Origin: Pomphorhynchus laevis
Taxonomy: Eukaryota > Acanthocephala > Palaeacanthocephala > Echinorhynchida > Pomphorhynchidae
Length of the DNA stretch: 64,000 nt
Reading direction: 5' to 3'
Assembly (NCBI GenBank): GCA_012934845.2
Contig: WNNJ02001975.1
Span: 1 to 64,000, forward strand
Shown here: positions 11,501 through 22,320 of the stretch, in pieces
Numbering within the stretch: position 1 is the stretch's first letter
Layout: the number at the start of each line of letters is the position of its first letter
Notes under the pieces: generated by a model
Told to the model about the DNA's origin: nothing
The model's database searches: none
What the model saw: the letters and a program-made list of their open reading frames with translations, nothing else
Made by a program: the position numbers and the translations under genes

Positions 11501-14500
11501 AGAATAAAAACTTTAGGGTTATATTACCTTAATAAAATTAAACAAATTGAAAATGTTAATTTCCTGTAAAACTATTTCTTTTCTTATAAATAGAAACTAT
11601 ATCCTTAAATGATATATTAATACAATAATATTGAATATAAAATATATAATGAAAGTGTAAAACCTAGTTTACATAAAGAGAGTTTGCATTCAATTTGCAT
11701 TATCTTACATTTCCTTGATAAAAATGTCTTATCAAATCTATTTCTTAAATTCATCTTTCAATTGTTGGTGATACCAGATTGATTTAGAACTATAAAAATA
11801 TAACAAGCATATAAAAATTAATTTTTTCCATTTTACAAATAGGGTTGAACTTTTTTATAAAAAAAAACAATTTATTTGCATTAAAACTAAATAAATATTA
11901 AATTTAATTACTTAGTTGCTAAATAAAATTTAATTTGAAATAAAAAATGAAAATATCAAAATAAAATTATTATTTTATTCATTTTAATAAAAACAAGAAA
12001 TTAAAAAATTAAAATTAGATTACAAAATAACATCAGCCATTGTAATTATATAATGGCTTATATAAGATCACTACACAAAAATCGATATAATATTATCAAA
12101 ATAGGTATTATATAGAATAATGAGAATTATAATGTTAAATTGAATAAATTAAAAGTAACCATTTATAATGGTTAGTAATTATAATGATTCTGAGTGGCAA
12201 ACCAGAGTTCTTTTTCAGATAGCCGAAGGCGTTCTTCGACCAGTTTCGAGATTTGATCTCTCCACCGATATCGAGGTCTATCTCGAAGTCTCTTTCCAGG
12301 GAATCCGGCCTGGAAGACTCTCCTAAGAAGGCGATCCCTAGGCATCCTCAAGTATAGGTGCCACTTAGGATGGTACCTATATATATGCCATCTATATAGA
12401 TCCCTACACATCATAGAGGGTCGCTAGGTGCCAGTTGATTAAGTATTAAGCTGGAACCTATTGCCAATTAGCCTCTTCGAGGAGCAACCCAGGCAACGTA
12501 TGTTCGACATTAGTCGATAAACGGATAAATAATTGGTCGGCTTACATCAGCTGTAGGAATAGTCCTTTAATCGACTATCTCAGATTCCTCCAATGACTCC
12601 AATGGTGAATTGGACAATAGACGAAAAGGCGGAAGAGAGCCACGGAGACCTATTTCCTTAGAGTAACGATGTTGGATCATCAAATAATATCAGGAACGAG
12701 AGATTACCGAACAAACAAAATCAATCCAATGAAAATTACAAGCAAAAAATTGACAAAAAAATAAATTAGGAGCAATAAACAGTGTTCAACTCATCACTGA
12801 CAGAGGATTTTTAATTGTCAGGTGCCGTGTGGCCGGGCAATTGTACGGAGACAGTAAAATGATAAACATCAATTAACTCAAAATCATATAGTAAATACAT
12901 CACAAGTCTCATTTTGTTATTGCAATATTAATATACAATATTAAAATATTGAGATAATATACAATATTAATATTAAATTGAATTTTGGGAGCAGGATCAC
13001 ATAACCAAAACTTTTAATTTTAATATTTTGCTAACTCCTGTAAAGATAAATCAGAAATAAGCAGTCCTTTACAAAATATTTAACGTAATGTAATACTTTT
13101 TATGTCTTACAAATGGTAATCCTATGTATTTTTAAACTCCAATGTACTTTTTCTGATAATGCTAACAGAAGTTAGCGAAATATTAAAATTTCTCTTTTTT
13201 TTGATCCTGCTTCAATATTCAATAGAAAAATTGATCGAAATCAAATATTTACAATAAAAATAATAATAATTTTATTTTTGAATATGGTACAGGTAGCTTA
13301 TACAAATAAAAAAGTAAAATAGTCAATTAACAACTGACTTGTTCTAATAAGTTTCGAGTTAAATTTTAATAACCTTAAATATAAATTCAAAGTATTAAAA
13401 ATTTAAGAACTTTTTTACCTTGTAAAAACAAAATTCGAAATAAAAATTATATTTCTCGTGTAAAAATAAAATAAATTATCTAAAATTTATTGAACATTAC
13501 ATTTGATTTATTTTTAAAATACAACTTAGAAATGCAATTACAAAAATATTAAAGAAGCAAAAACATTCAATGTATAAACAAACCTGAAAATTGGCAGTCA
13601 AAATTGAAAACCATTATGACATCTTCACGACATAAATTTGATGCTACCGACGAAAAAATAAACGCGCCATTAGCAAAGCCCTAAATAGAATCAATTAAAA
13701 ATTAAATTAACTTATAGTTTAATTTGTTTGTAGTAAGTATTCTTACTAAAAAGTTAGCGAAAATACTTGATACGTTCTTAAACTTTACTAAATATTAATA
13801 ACACTACCTTACATTTCAGTATTGGTTGATTTCATCAGCTATTGATCCAATATTTAAGGTTCACCTGTCGCTGCATTATCTAATGGATAGTGATTAACAG
13901 ACTCGCCTGAAGGCGATTATTCGACTCGCCGATTTCTTTGAATTAAATGCTTCATTTTTTATATTTTACAAATTAAATAATTAGTAAATAATTAATTATA
14001 ATTAATAATTTTAGATTTTAAATTAAATCTGTAATGGTAGAGGAAAGTACACGATTCAATTTGATAATCTACATTTTCAATGATCATTTTGATTTTTAAA
14101 CTAATAATTTACATTTTGGTATAATTTATTTAAATATAATGTAAAACACCTTTTCTTATTAAAATTAATGTCGTTAATCTGCTAAATATTAGTATTGATT
14201 TATCTTCTCAGCTCTGATCTAATAGATCTCATGTTTGAGGGTTGGGCAAGGTGCAATCTAAAATTCGATAACCTACCTATATTATTATATCATTTAGATA
14301 TTTAAAAGAGTACTTTACTCTTTGTTAAAATTTTATATTTAATATCCTAAAGGGCGATTTATCTTCAATTTCTTAAATTCTTATATAAGCTAACAACAGT
14401 AACATAAATTTAAGAATTGGTAAACCTCACTAGCTGCTAATTCGAAGCCAACGTTCACGTTTTCGACTCACTATTTGTCTAAACTTACTACAATTTAAAA

Positions 14501-16902
14501 TTATATATTAGTAAACATAAAGATGCGTTTATAAACGCGTTTTAATTATTTAAAAACTAAAATGATTTATTTGACTAATACTTTTAGACAAAATATATAT
14601 ACCCGAAAATTTTGATATTCATATTTATAACAAAAAATGTATTTTTTAATTAAGTGTTTGATGTCTTGATCAGGTATAAAAAGATAACATTAACTATCAG
14701 TTTAGATAACTGAATAAAGTCATATAATAAATAATTACTCAAAATTTTATACAATTTATATTTATATCAAGTTAAAATTAAAAATTAAAATTTAAAATAA
14801 AAGTCAATTTGAATTGACTAATAAATAACATACGATGTATCATAATAAGGATTAGAGGTCATCAGAAGAAACTGCTATGTTATCAGGTTTTGGAATCTGA
14901 TATTAGACCCCACATAGCAGCAGGGCCAAATACATGCTAATGACGTATTTACTTTGATGCAATTTGATTATTTAGTATACCTTATTCCAATACAAAGTAT
15001 ATTATTTATTCTAATGCACAGCATATTGTTTATTATCCATACAAATTTTCGCATTCTAGTTTAAATAAATTTATTTTTAATATCTTGTTGATTTGTATAT
15101 TGTAAATAAAATATTTTTAAATTATTTTGTTGATTTATAATTCTCTTTTTTATAATAATTTGTTTTTATACAACGGTTTTTATATTTATTCTCCACTCAA
15201 TGTAATTATATTAAAAACGAAGACATTTAGTTTTTAAAATAAATTTTATTAAATAATTTTTCTCTTAATGAACATTTGAAGAAATTATATTTTCCTAAAT
15301 GGCATTACACGAAGCTCAGAAACATGAAAATTAAATTCTAAAAAAATATATTTTTTTCGTTAAAAAATTTAATCGATTAGAGTGTTTTAAAATCAACAGT
15401 TGCAATTGTCAATCAACAGTTAAAGGCAATTTAATGTCAAAGGTGGAACGAAGGTGGCAGATATTGCTTATTAAAAATACCACCCCAAAGAACCTTCGTA
15501 TACTTTTTGCTGAATAAAGCGTTATGCACCGAGCATAACGAGTTTTATACCAGCATTAACATTTGTATGGTTTAAAATAAGACACGCAGCGAATGTTAAA
15601 TATAATTAATTTAATTTTAATTAAATTTAAATACTTTCAATATAATAATTTTTTGAATATTTTTAAATTTTATATTTTTAATGAATATTTTTATCAAATA
15701 TTCATTGTCAAAAGTGGAACGAAGGCAGCAGTATTATTAAAAAATGGCACCACACAGAACCTTCGCTTCGATAGATATTGCGATTTGCATTCAAAAATGC
15801 AAATCAAATAAATTTTTTAGTTTTCAATGAACAACAAAATGTGTTATCACAGCATTACAGGAGAAAATATATTATTAATTAATAGTATTATAATATTTTC
15901 AAGTGTATCAAAACATAATGTTTCGTATCAAGAAATAAAAAACGTTGATATATACTATTCGTATATTAATTTATCAACGATCAAACAACAGTAACGTTCA
16001 TATGTACATTTTGTAATTTAAAATTACACGAATAAAAACTTCAAATTGTATTGCAATTTCAATAATTTTAAAGTACCTTCAATTGGTGTTGTAGTGTACA
16101 TATCATATTAAATTCACTGCTCTCCCTGCTGAAAATACGGTCTTCACCTGCAACTACACTGACATTTGCATATCCCGCATTATCGCGTTGTTCAAAAACT
16201 TGTTGATTAGAAGCGATAGCTGCTTCAATATATTTACCAGTTTCTTTCTCGGAGTTATATTCATCCAAACTACAATATAAAAAAATAAATCAACTCTAAT
16301 TTGTAGTATTAATAGCCTAGGAATACGATAAATAGCCTATAAAAGCGACATGAATACGATAAATAGCCTATAAAAGCGACATGAATACGATAAATAGCCT
16401 ATAAAAGCGACATGAATACGATAAATAGCCTATAAAAGCGACATGAATACGATAAATAGCCTATAAATATCCTATAAATACGCACTTAATATTCAGATTC
16501 ATACATTCCGAATATTTTTAACCTATAAATTGTAATATATTTAAATATTTAAAAATATTTAAATAAATATTTATCATAAACATTTTATATAGTAAAATAA
16601 AAATTAAATTTATAATTTATGGCATAACTTATAAATTATTACATAATTAAATAGTTGATAATATTTAAATATTTATCATAATAATTTTATATAGTATATA
16701 AATATGTATATATCAATATATTATTGGAACCGACACCTAAAAGGCAAAAACTTTATATGATAACGATGCATTTTTGTGTGAATACATTAATAGATAATAT
16801 AAAACGGGCTGGAATGAAGATAATATGCAATAGTACATACTTGTGTTTGGTAATGTGATGGCCTGATAAAGTAGCCGCCATGTAAGTTTTTACTGTGGAC
16901 AT
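5548..16902 (-). CDS. Gene 1: eight-exon host gene, 404-residue protein of unknown function
   Basis: Exons on the minus strand: 16,841-16,902 (ATG at 16,902), 16,077-16,269, 13,584-13,680, 11,259-11,358, 9,271-9,376, 9,041-9,205, 6,330-6,593 and 5,548-5,775 (stop TAA). All junctions have GT donors (GTATGT, GTACTT, GTTTGT, GTAAGT, GTTTGT, GTAAGT, GTAATT) and AG acceptors, and the frame stays open across all seven, which is strong evidence that the model is real. Introns are 571, 2,396, 2,225, 1,882, 65, 2,447 and 554 nt. The product has no signal peptide or membrane segment that I can see. Residues about 86-330 alternate hydrophobic and polar residues, suggesting a beta-rich fold; the C-terminal 30 residues are acidic and polar (EPQEEND). 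The segments KGWLTNFADE and DVWTVGYYRVVAAWL near the end look well conserved in style but match no family I can name. Most large introns hold transposons. No transcript support is available. Confidence 0.75.
5776..5832. repeat. 27-bp direct duplication at the start of intron 7's acceptor side
   Basis: The words TATACAAAAGAAACGTTTAT and AAAAAGT occur twice in a row immediately next to the acceptor of exon 8. The second copy repeats part of the acceptor sequence, so a cryptic second acceptor could exist about 27 nt away (inference). Confidence 0.5.
6655..8700 (-). mobile_element. Penelope-like element, most complete copy (P4), in intron 6 of gene 1
   Basis: On the minus strand, from high to low coordinates: a segment with TTIDKASNNFVFICKKLYYD (about 8,265-8,330), the block YWNPKLHKNPIKPRFI (8,156 downwards), the block RQVKGVPIGGNSSQII (about 7,560-7,615), the catalytic FQYIDDI (about 7,463-7,480) and a C-terminal region ending GKFLWMDNK (stop at 7,010). 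This order matches a reverse-transcriptase family found in many invertebrates that I place with Penelope-like elements; no GIY-YIG endonuclease is visible, and the assignment to a PLE subgroup is open. The frame is broken in several places, so it is not active. Downstream are a conserved hairpin module (about 6,875-6,990) and an A/T-rich terminus to about 6,655 that recurs elsewhere in the window. It is in the same orientation as gene 1. Confidence 0.7.
9500..11258. other. Intron 4 of gene 1: A/T-rich, no repeat identified
   Basis: This intron (9,377-11,258) shows no coding-like frame or repeat that I recognise. A short inverted repeat ATTAATGGAA / TTCCATTAAT lies near 11,117-11,143. Confidence 0.5.
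12172..12720 (-). pseudogene. LINE reverse-transcriptase C-terminal fragment in intron 3 of gene 1
   Basis: The minus strand at 12,172-12,414 is open for 80 residues and contains RMPRDRLLRRVF, then GKRLRDRPRYRWRDQI. A basic (G)KR.R.RPR.RW.D block near the end of the ORF is characteristic of the C-terminus of RTE-like and related LINEs. The following 12,420-12,720 is also GC-richer than its surroundings and probably part of the same insertion, but it has no readable frame. The clade is not resolved. The fragment has no RT core and is a 5'-truncated relic, in the same orientation as gene 1. Confidence 0.55.
12990..13211. mobile_element. MITE with about 55-bp imperfect terminal inverted repeats
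   Basis: The left end reads GGAGCAGGATCACATAACC and continues through TTTTAATATTTTGCTAACTC; the right end reads GCTAACAGAAGTTAGCGAAA through TTTTTGATCCTGCTTC. Reversed, the right end matches the left over roughly 55 bp. The interior is short and non-coding. The target duplication could not be decided. A lone end of the same family is at 2,009-2,075. The superfamily is unknown. Confidence 0.65.
14700..15060 (-). mobile_element. PLE 3'-terminal copy with hairpin module (P5), intron 2 of gene 1
   Basis: This copy carries the terminus seen at 6,655-6,835 (about 14,700-14,850), the hairpin CTGCTATG/CATAGCAG (about 14,871-14,931) with the GGGCCAAATACATGCTAATG segment beside it, and only a few dozen bases of the RT end (to about 15,060). 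Comparison with P4 shows that terminus, hairpin module and RT end keep the same order, so the module belongs to the element. It is a severe 5' truncation. Confidence 0.6.
16315..16466. repeat. 31-bp minisatellite in intron 1 of gene 1
   Basis: The unit GAATACGATAAATAGCCTAT plus AAAAGCGACAT is repeated about four and a half times with almost no differences, ending in a truncated unit. The near identity suggests recent expansion and possible length polymorphism. Confidence 0.9.
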
Positions 16903-19189
16903 TTGATCAATGGTTTAACACATGAAGACACGAACAACGACATACAATACTTGAATATGATGTGAAAGTACTATTTTTAAAAAGAAATGTGATTTTGATT
17001 TCGTGATTTGTTAAACTTTTATTAACTAAGTGGAAAAATAAAATAATTCTGAAAAAATTAATTTTTTACTTAAAAAATAAAAAATAATTTAAATATTATT
17101 TTAAATAAATATTATTGATATTCTAATTTTATTTTAATTTTGAAATTAGAAACTATGAATCAACATAATAAGTTACCAATACCAATTAGTTTCAGTTACG
17201 GGCACGAAAACGTTGCTTTTGTTGATAACATGCGTGTAACTGGTGATTGTCACTTCAACAACTTGAAGCTTTAGGATTGAAAATATGTATTCCTATCTGC
17301 TCTCACAATATAGTACTTCAAAGACATAAAATATAGAGCACAAACAAAAAACGTAACGTATCGATCGAATAGCTTATTATTAAATTGCTTCTACTATTTA
17401 CTTATGCCTATTGACTTGGGAAACAATAGCATACACTTTAAAGCATAAATTAGGACCAAATTAATGTCTAAAAAAGAAAATCTGTCCACAGCATTCACAT
17501 CGTCTGGTTTCCTAAGTGTTGACGATAAAGATGAAAATAGAATATATCTCATAAATGATTGCGAGCAATGTGGAGTATTGGATGGTATAATAAAGAAATG
17601 ATGAGAATTTTCTACAAATGATATGTGATGAATATGATGTATAAATGAAATAATAATCTAGCTGAAAGGAACGTATCGCTGTATTCATGTACTGATGTGA
17701 TCCAAATGAAGGTTATTTTCAGACAAGTGTTCAATAGGAGATCAAAAATCTAACAGTATCGCAATTTAATGGTAAATGTGTAGATTAAAAGAGTAATATT
17801 TAAAAATATAATGAGTTTTTAAGCCTTGCTATTTTGACAATATATTATAAAAATTATAATATATTGTAATATTTAGTCGATAATTGCCAATTTGTAAATA
17901 TACGCATGCTATAAGGAAATTATGCTGGAAGGTTATTTGTAAAATACGGGTAAATCGTTACATTCTCTATTTTGAACACGTTTAACTAAATTATTAATTT
18001 AAATTCATTTAAATTATTTGATTTGATTTTTCCAGTTAATAATATAACATGCACATGAAATCGAATATTATTAATATTGATTCATGGAGTTAAGTACGTA
18101 GATATCCTTATGAATCCAGCACTAGGTAGCCTATATTCTCTCAGCACTCCGTTGTACTGATCATCTGCATAAAAACGACGAAAGCTACATGTCGTTATTT
18201 TTAATATGACGTTTCCAACAATAACAAGGCCAAGGCGTAGCACTAAACAAATATCGTCCATTAAAAATTTAATTGTTTTACGGCGAAATAAGTGTCGGTA
18301 CTATAAAAGTGCAGGTTTGCTGTGAAAATATTTTCTCTAGAAAATATTAAATATTTTTAAATTAATAAATTATTTATCACATCTTATAAATTTATAAATA
18401 AATTATAAATTATATATTATTGATAATATTAATAAAATAAATATTATTTTATGTAGAAATCATTATAATAATTAATTATTATAAAATAATTAATAAACTG
18501 TAATTTTGGTAACTTTACAATTATAAAACATTAAATTAGGCCAGTAGATAATGCTTTTCGTAATTTAAAATTTTAAAATTCAATTTTTATATTCAGTAAA
18601 TTATTCTCATAAAGCAGTAAAGACGATACCCTCACTTAATTAAAAAGTTGTTCTTCATTACAATATTGGATTAATATTTTTCTGTTACTCCAATCGTAAA
18701 TTATAAATTACCAGCATGGAGAATTTCCCAAAAGTCTATATTAATAATATAGACTTATTAATAATATAAACTAATTCTAATAATATATTAATAATATTGA
18801 CTAATTCTAACAAATAGACCGTGTTAAGTGATATTTACTTATGCAATAACGTATCACAAAAGGTATGTAATGGATTATATAAATCAACTCTTTGCAAATA
18901 CGCAAAGTATAGTCTTTATCATTGGACGCCTATTTTAAATAACCTAAATACACACATGACTGGAGAAATAAAAAGTCGCTCAATCTTAAATGATTTGTAC
19001 GATGATCATTGTGTCATAATGTATAACAATGTGCGTTATCGATTTGAAAATATCATAAATATATTATGCTACACATGTAGAAACAAACGTTTGTGTCTCC
19101 CGCGATATCCTGAGTGCACTTGCTGATTTTATAAAAGTCCATTAAGTTGGATACAATTAGTTTCAAACGACTGATTGATTCTACTAAAA
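16903..19189. other. Gene-poor DNA upstream of gene 1 with a few short open frames
   Basis: No gene is established here. Two short plus-strand ATG frames have non-A/T-biased, protein-like content: 17,155-17,274 (39 residues, contains SFSYGHENVAFVDNMR) and 17,464-17,601 (45 residues, contains NDCEQCGVLDG). A 101-residue plus-strand open stretch at 18,821-19,126 lacks an ATG and is cysteine-rich near its end. None matches a family I know. They could be exons of a divergently oriented gene or decayed element pieces. The gene 1 promoter should lie within the first few hundred bases, but I see no motif I can defend. Confidence 0.3.
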
Positions 19190-19805
19190 AATAAGGAATG
19201 TGAATGTCTCCAGATGTCGGACTACCTTCTGGGACAGTTGCTTTCAATCGTCTCGCGGATGCATGCCGCATTGCCGTTCTAAATAGCGGCACTGATCCGT
19301 TGCGACAGTTTTCTCCATGCACGTTGGTTGTTGGTTGTGTGCCGAAGTTTTCTTCCGAGGGTTGTCAAAAGTTCCCTTTTGTCAACCCTCGTCAGGCAAG
19401 TCTGCCTGACACCTGGGGAACGGGACAGATACGAGGCTGCCAGTGTGTTCAAGCAAGTGAAATCCTATACAAGCAAGCGATCATACCTTAAGTTGCACCA
19501 TCTAACCAACCGTCCGTGCGTAGTAGTCCGGATGGCCCCTATGCACTCAAATAGCCTAGTGTGCTAAGTGAAGCGTTAATTAAACTATTCACCTGCGCGT
19601 GGCCAAAATGTCGTCTGACCGACTTTTGACAGTTTAATCCGTGCAGTCTGATAGAGTCTACTCGTGCTCCACGTGCGCTGCACATATAGCCAATCCCAAA
19701 CGCAGGCTAATTGATATCATCGCCACTTCATCATCCAGTCGTGTCCCAGTAGATGTGCACGGAACAGCTTCTAGAAAGCACCCGCTGCGGGTCTCCCATT
19801 ATTGA
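19190..19805. other. Unassigned GC-rich island, probable old insertion
   Basis: About 600 bp of clearly higher GC interrupts very A/T-rich DNA, with sharp edges on both sides. Two overlapping open stretches of 80-95 residues occur on the plus strand and one of 89 on the minus strand, but none shows a motif I recognise, and open frames are expected by chance in GC-rich DNA. There is no visible terminal repeat. The 3' part includes ACCCGCTGCGGGTCTCCC, a short palindromic word. It may be an untranslated end of an unseen LINE or a processed sequence. Confidence 0.35.
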
Positions 19806-20051
19806 CTACTATTCATTCATGTCAATTTACAAAAGCTGGTATTTTTGAAAATGATGTTATACATTTTTGCATTTTTGTAAATTGCAATTTCAGTATACAA
19901 ACTTATATGTAAATAAATTTATATTTATTATGTAGATAACAATAAATTAAAAAATGCTATAACGCACAAATAAGTATTGAAATTAAATTTATGGTTTAAA
20001 AATATATCGTCTTGGCGTCTCGCTAGATACACGAGTCAAGTGAACCAATGA

Positions 20052-20192
20052 TGTGAATATGATAGTATAACGACATGTCAATGTCGTTATCTAATAGGAT
20101 AACGACATAACTATGTCAAAAGGACATGTACATGTCCAAGAAACATGATAATGTCTCTATAGACACAATAAATAGTTTGGGAATAACTATTT
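20052..20192. repeat. Cluster of five short perfect hairpins
   Basis: Within 140 bp: ATAACGACAT/ATGTCGTTAT with a 4-nt loop, GACATA/TATGTC with a 2-nt loop, the 16-bp palindrome GGACATGTACATGTCC, TGTCT/AGACA with a 4-nt loop, and AATAGTT/AACTATT with a 7-nt loop. Four of them use the word GACAT or its complement. Function unknown. Confidence 0.65.
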
Positions 20193-20550
20193 CGTGGTGA
20201 GAAATTTAATAATGATTAAATTATTAATGTTTTAAACTTTAATATTATTTATTAAATATATTTACATTAACAGAAAGTATATAAAAAGATAAAAAGAAGA
20301 TTTAAGACAATCATCTATTATTATCCAGTCATATTTGTAAATATTAATATTCACATTAAATGCTTTTCATTTCATATTTTTTATTTTAATTTTGTAAAAC
20401 TTTTAATCCATCTCTTTCTTTGTAAAATTCGTATATTTAAGTGAACCAAAAAAAGTTTAATATTATTTAATTTTAAATATTTATTTAATATTTAATCAAT
20501 AATATTATCAGTGCATCAATTTTGAATTTTGTAAAATTGTGTAAACGTAA

Positions 20551-20940
20551 ATGCCAAGATTAAATAAATTACAAGGTTGTGACGTGAATATTTGGTTTCA
20601 AAATAATAATTTAGCTTCGAATAAGGAGCAGAATCCTGGTATGATTATTGTTCCCTTATTGATGACCAAATTCTCAAGTTAATATTTATATCTGAAAATG
20701 AAAACAAAGTACTACATAAATTCATTCGGTAAACCTTTTTTATGTAAAGAAAAAGATAAGTGAATTAACTTGTTGTTTCGCATAAATTCAACTGGGAGAA
20801 ATGCTTCTCAAATAAAATTAGGGAAAGCACAAAAAGCCCACATAACAAAACTGAAAGTAGTTCAAACCAAAGAAATCAACAGTAAAAGTTGTAACCAGCA
20901 AATTACATGCTTTAAAGAAGTGATCCCAGTAAACTATTAA
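20551..20940 (+). other. Possible coding pieces, unidentified
   Basis: An ATG frame at 20,551 begins MPRLNKLQGCDVNIWFQNNN and runs for about 43 codons, with a weak GTATGA donor-like site after NPG. A second open stretch at about 20,770-20,938 (stop TAA) reads as a lysine- and serine-rich protein segment containing KAQKAHITKLKVVQTKEINS. The composition is more protein-like than the surrounding DNA, but no splice pair joins the two convincingly and no family is recognised. Treat as a weak gene candidate. Confidence 0.2.
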
Positions 20941-20950
20941 AAATTTTTAT

Positions 20951-21054
20951 AAAGCTGGTCAAACGACCAGCTTTACATTGCCTGGTATTTCTAGAATGAC
21001 CTAATCGACAAGAGAGACTTATTTTATAATCAGTTACATTGTAACTGATTATAA
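20951..21054. repeat. Two perfect hairpins
   Basis: TAAAGCTGGTC/GACCAGCTTTA with a 4-nt loop stands at about 20,951-20,977. At 21,024-21,054 TTATAATCAGTTACA and its exact reverse complement flank a single T, a 31-base palindrome followed by another partial copy of the arm. Neither has a T-run that would suggest a promoter or terminator of RNA polymerase III. Confidence 0.7.
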
Positions 21055-22194
21055 ATCAGTTACAATATTACATAATATTGCATTTTATAAACCAATAATT
21101 TATCAAAAATGACTATTGATTTATTCTTATAACATGCACAAGTGATAACGGCAAAATAATAATGATCTAAATCGCATTTACAATTAAGTAGAACGGTATT
21201 TCTTAAGCTCGCTTCCGATTAAATAATCGGCAGCGATTATTGGGGGAAAGAAATGAAAATCGTTAAAGGCCAAAATATGTACACGCATATTTGATAAGCA
21301 TAATGATAAAATGTAACTTATTTCGAAACGGAAAATACCTCAAGACATTAGCTTATAATCAAATTATGTGGATCAATTGGTTGAAATAAAAACCAAGGAA
21401 AACTTATAAAAAATTATTTTGGAAATCTGCGTAAGAAACTGTATCTAGCATTTTAGAACTTATTGAAAAACGTGACAGATTATTTTTCTTAGGAACGCGA
21501 GGATCAAACGAAATGACTTGTCAGCATCTCTAACTTCGTCATATAGTCTTATTAGTATATCACGTTCATTATCTGACCGTCTTATTATATCAAGAAAATC
21601 TTTATAAATTGAAATAGTAATATAGATATTTTGGTCAATTGGTCAAAGCACCAACGAGGAACCTACTAAAGATATTATATATTTTTTGAATCAAAAACTT
21701 CACTTTAAAAAAGTTATTTAACAAAAAATCAGCAAAATGTACAAATTCAATTTTCTCGATAATTGTGTATTGAGTGAACTTATAGAAGAGTCATTGAATT
21801 TTTAAAGTATCTATAGAGCTCGAACTTTTACCACTTTATGAAATATAAAATTTCATTAGTTGTTTTTGGAAATTTGAACCATGGGCCGAAACACGTTTTT
21901 CGCATCTTTTAACGGTGAGAAGTAAAAAATACTAGTCAAACAGAAATCAAAAAAATATGTATTCAGATAGCGTATGATCATTGCTATAGATATTTTACTT
22001 TATTTCGTATTTTACTTTATTACAAAAAATAGCATTATTTCTGAATTTGCAAAAAGAATCTGGTAAAATAAGCAATACTTATTTCAACACATTAACTGAT
22101 CTATCACCAATTATTGTTAATTTTTTATAATTTTGGGGTCTTAGTTTATTTCTTCCGCTAAAATTTATTTTACTTAATTAGGGATATGATTTTA

Positions 22195-22320
22195 GGGCCA
22201 AACCCAGCCAAAACACGTTAAAAACGTTTAAGATTTTTTATCAATATTTCTTTCACCAATTGTGGACATCGTCAGGATAAATTGTAATTCGCTTGAACAG
22301 TTGTAAGAAGAAAATTTACA
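22195..22320. repeat. Single arm of the MITE family at 36.2 kb
   Basis: Starting TTTTAGGGCCAAACCCAGCC, this segment matches the right arm of the 36,190-36,410 element (reverse complement) through ACATCGTCAGGATAAATTG. No second arm follows, so it is a solo end or a deleted copy. Confidence 0.6.

Noticed and set aside
16315-16466. CRISPR-like array
   Set aside because: Units are head-to-tail without unique spacers, in a eukaryotic intron.
20551-20640. Homeodomain-like WFQNNN in a short frame
   Set aside because: The rest of the recognition helix and the preceding domain are missing; chance likeness.
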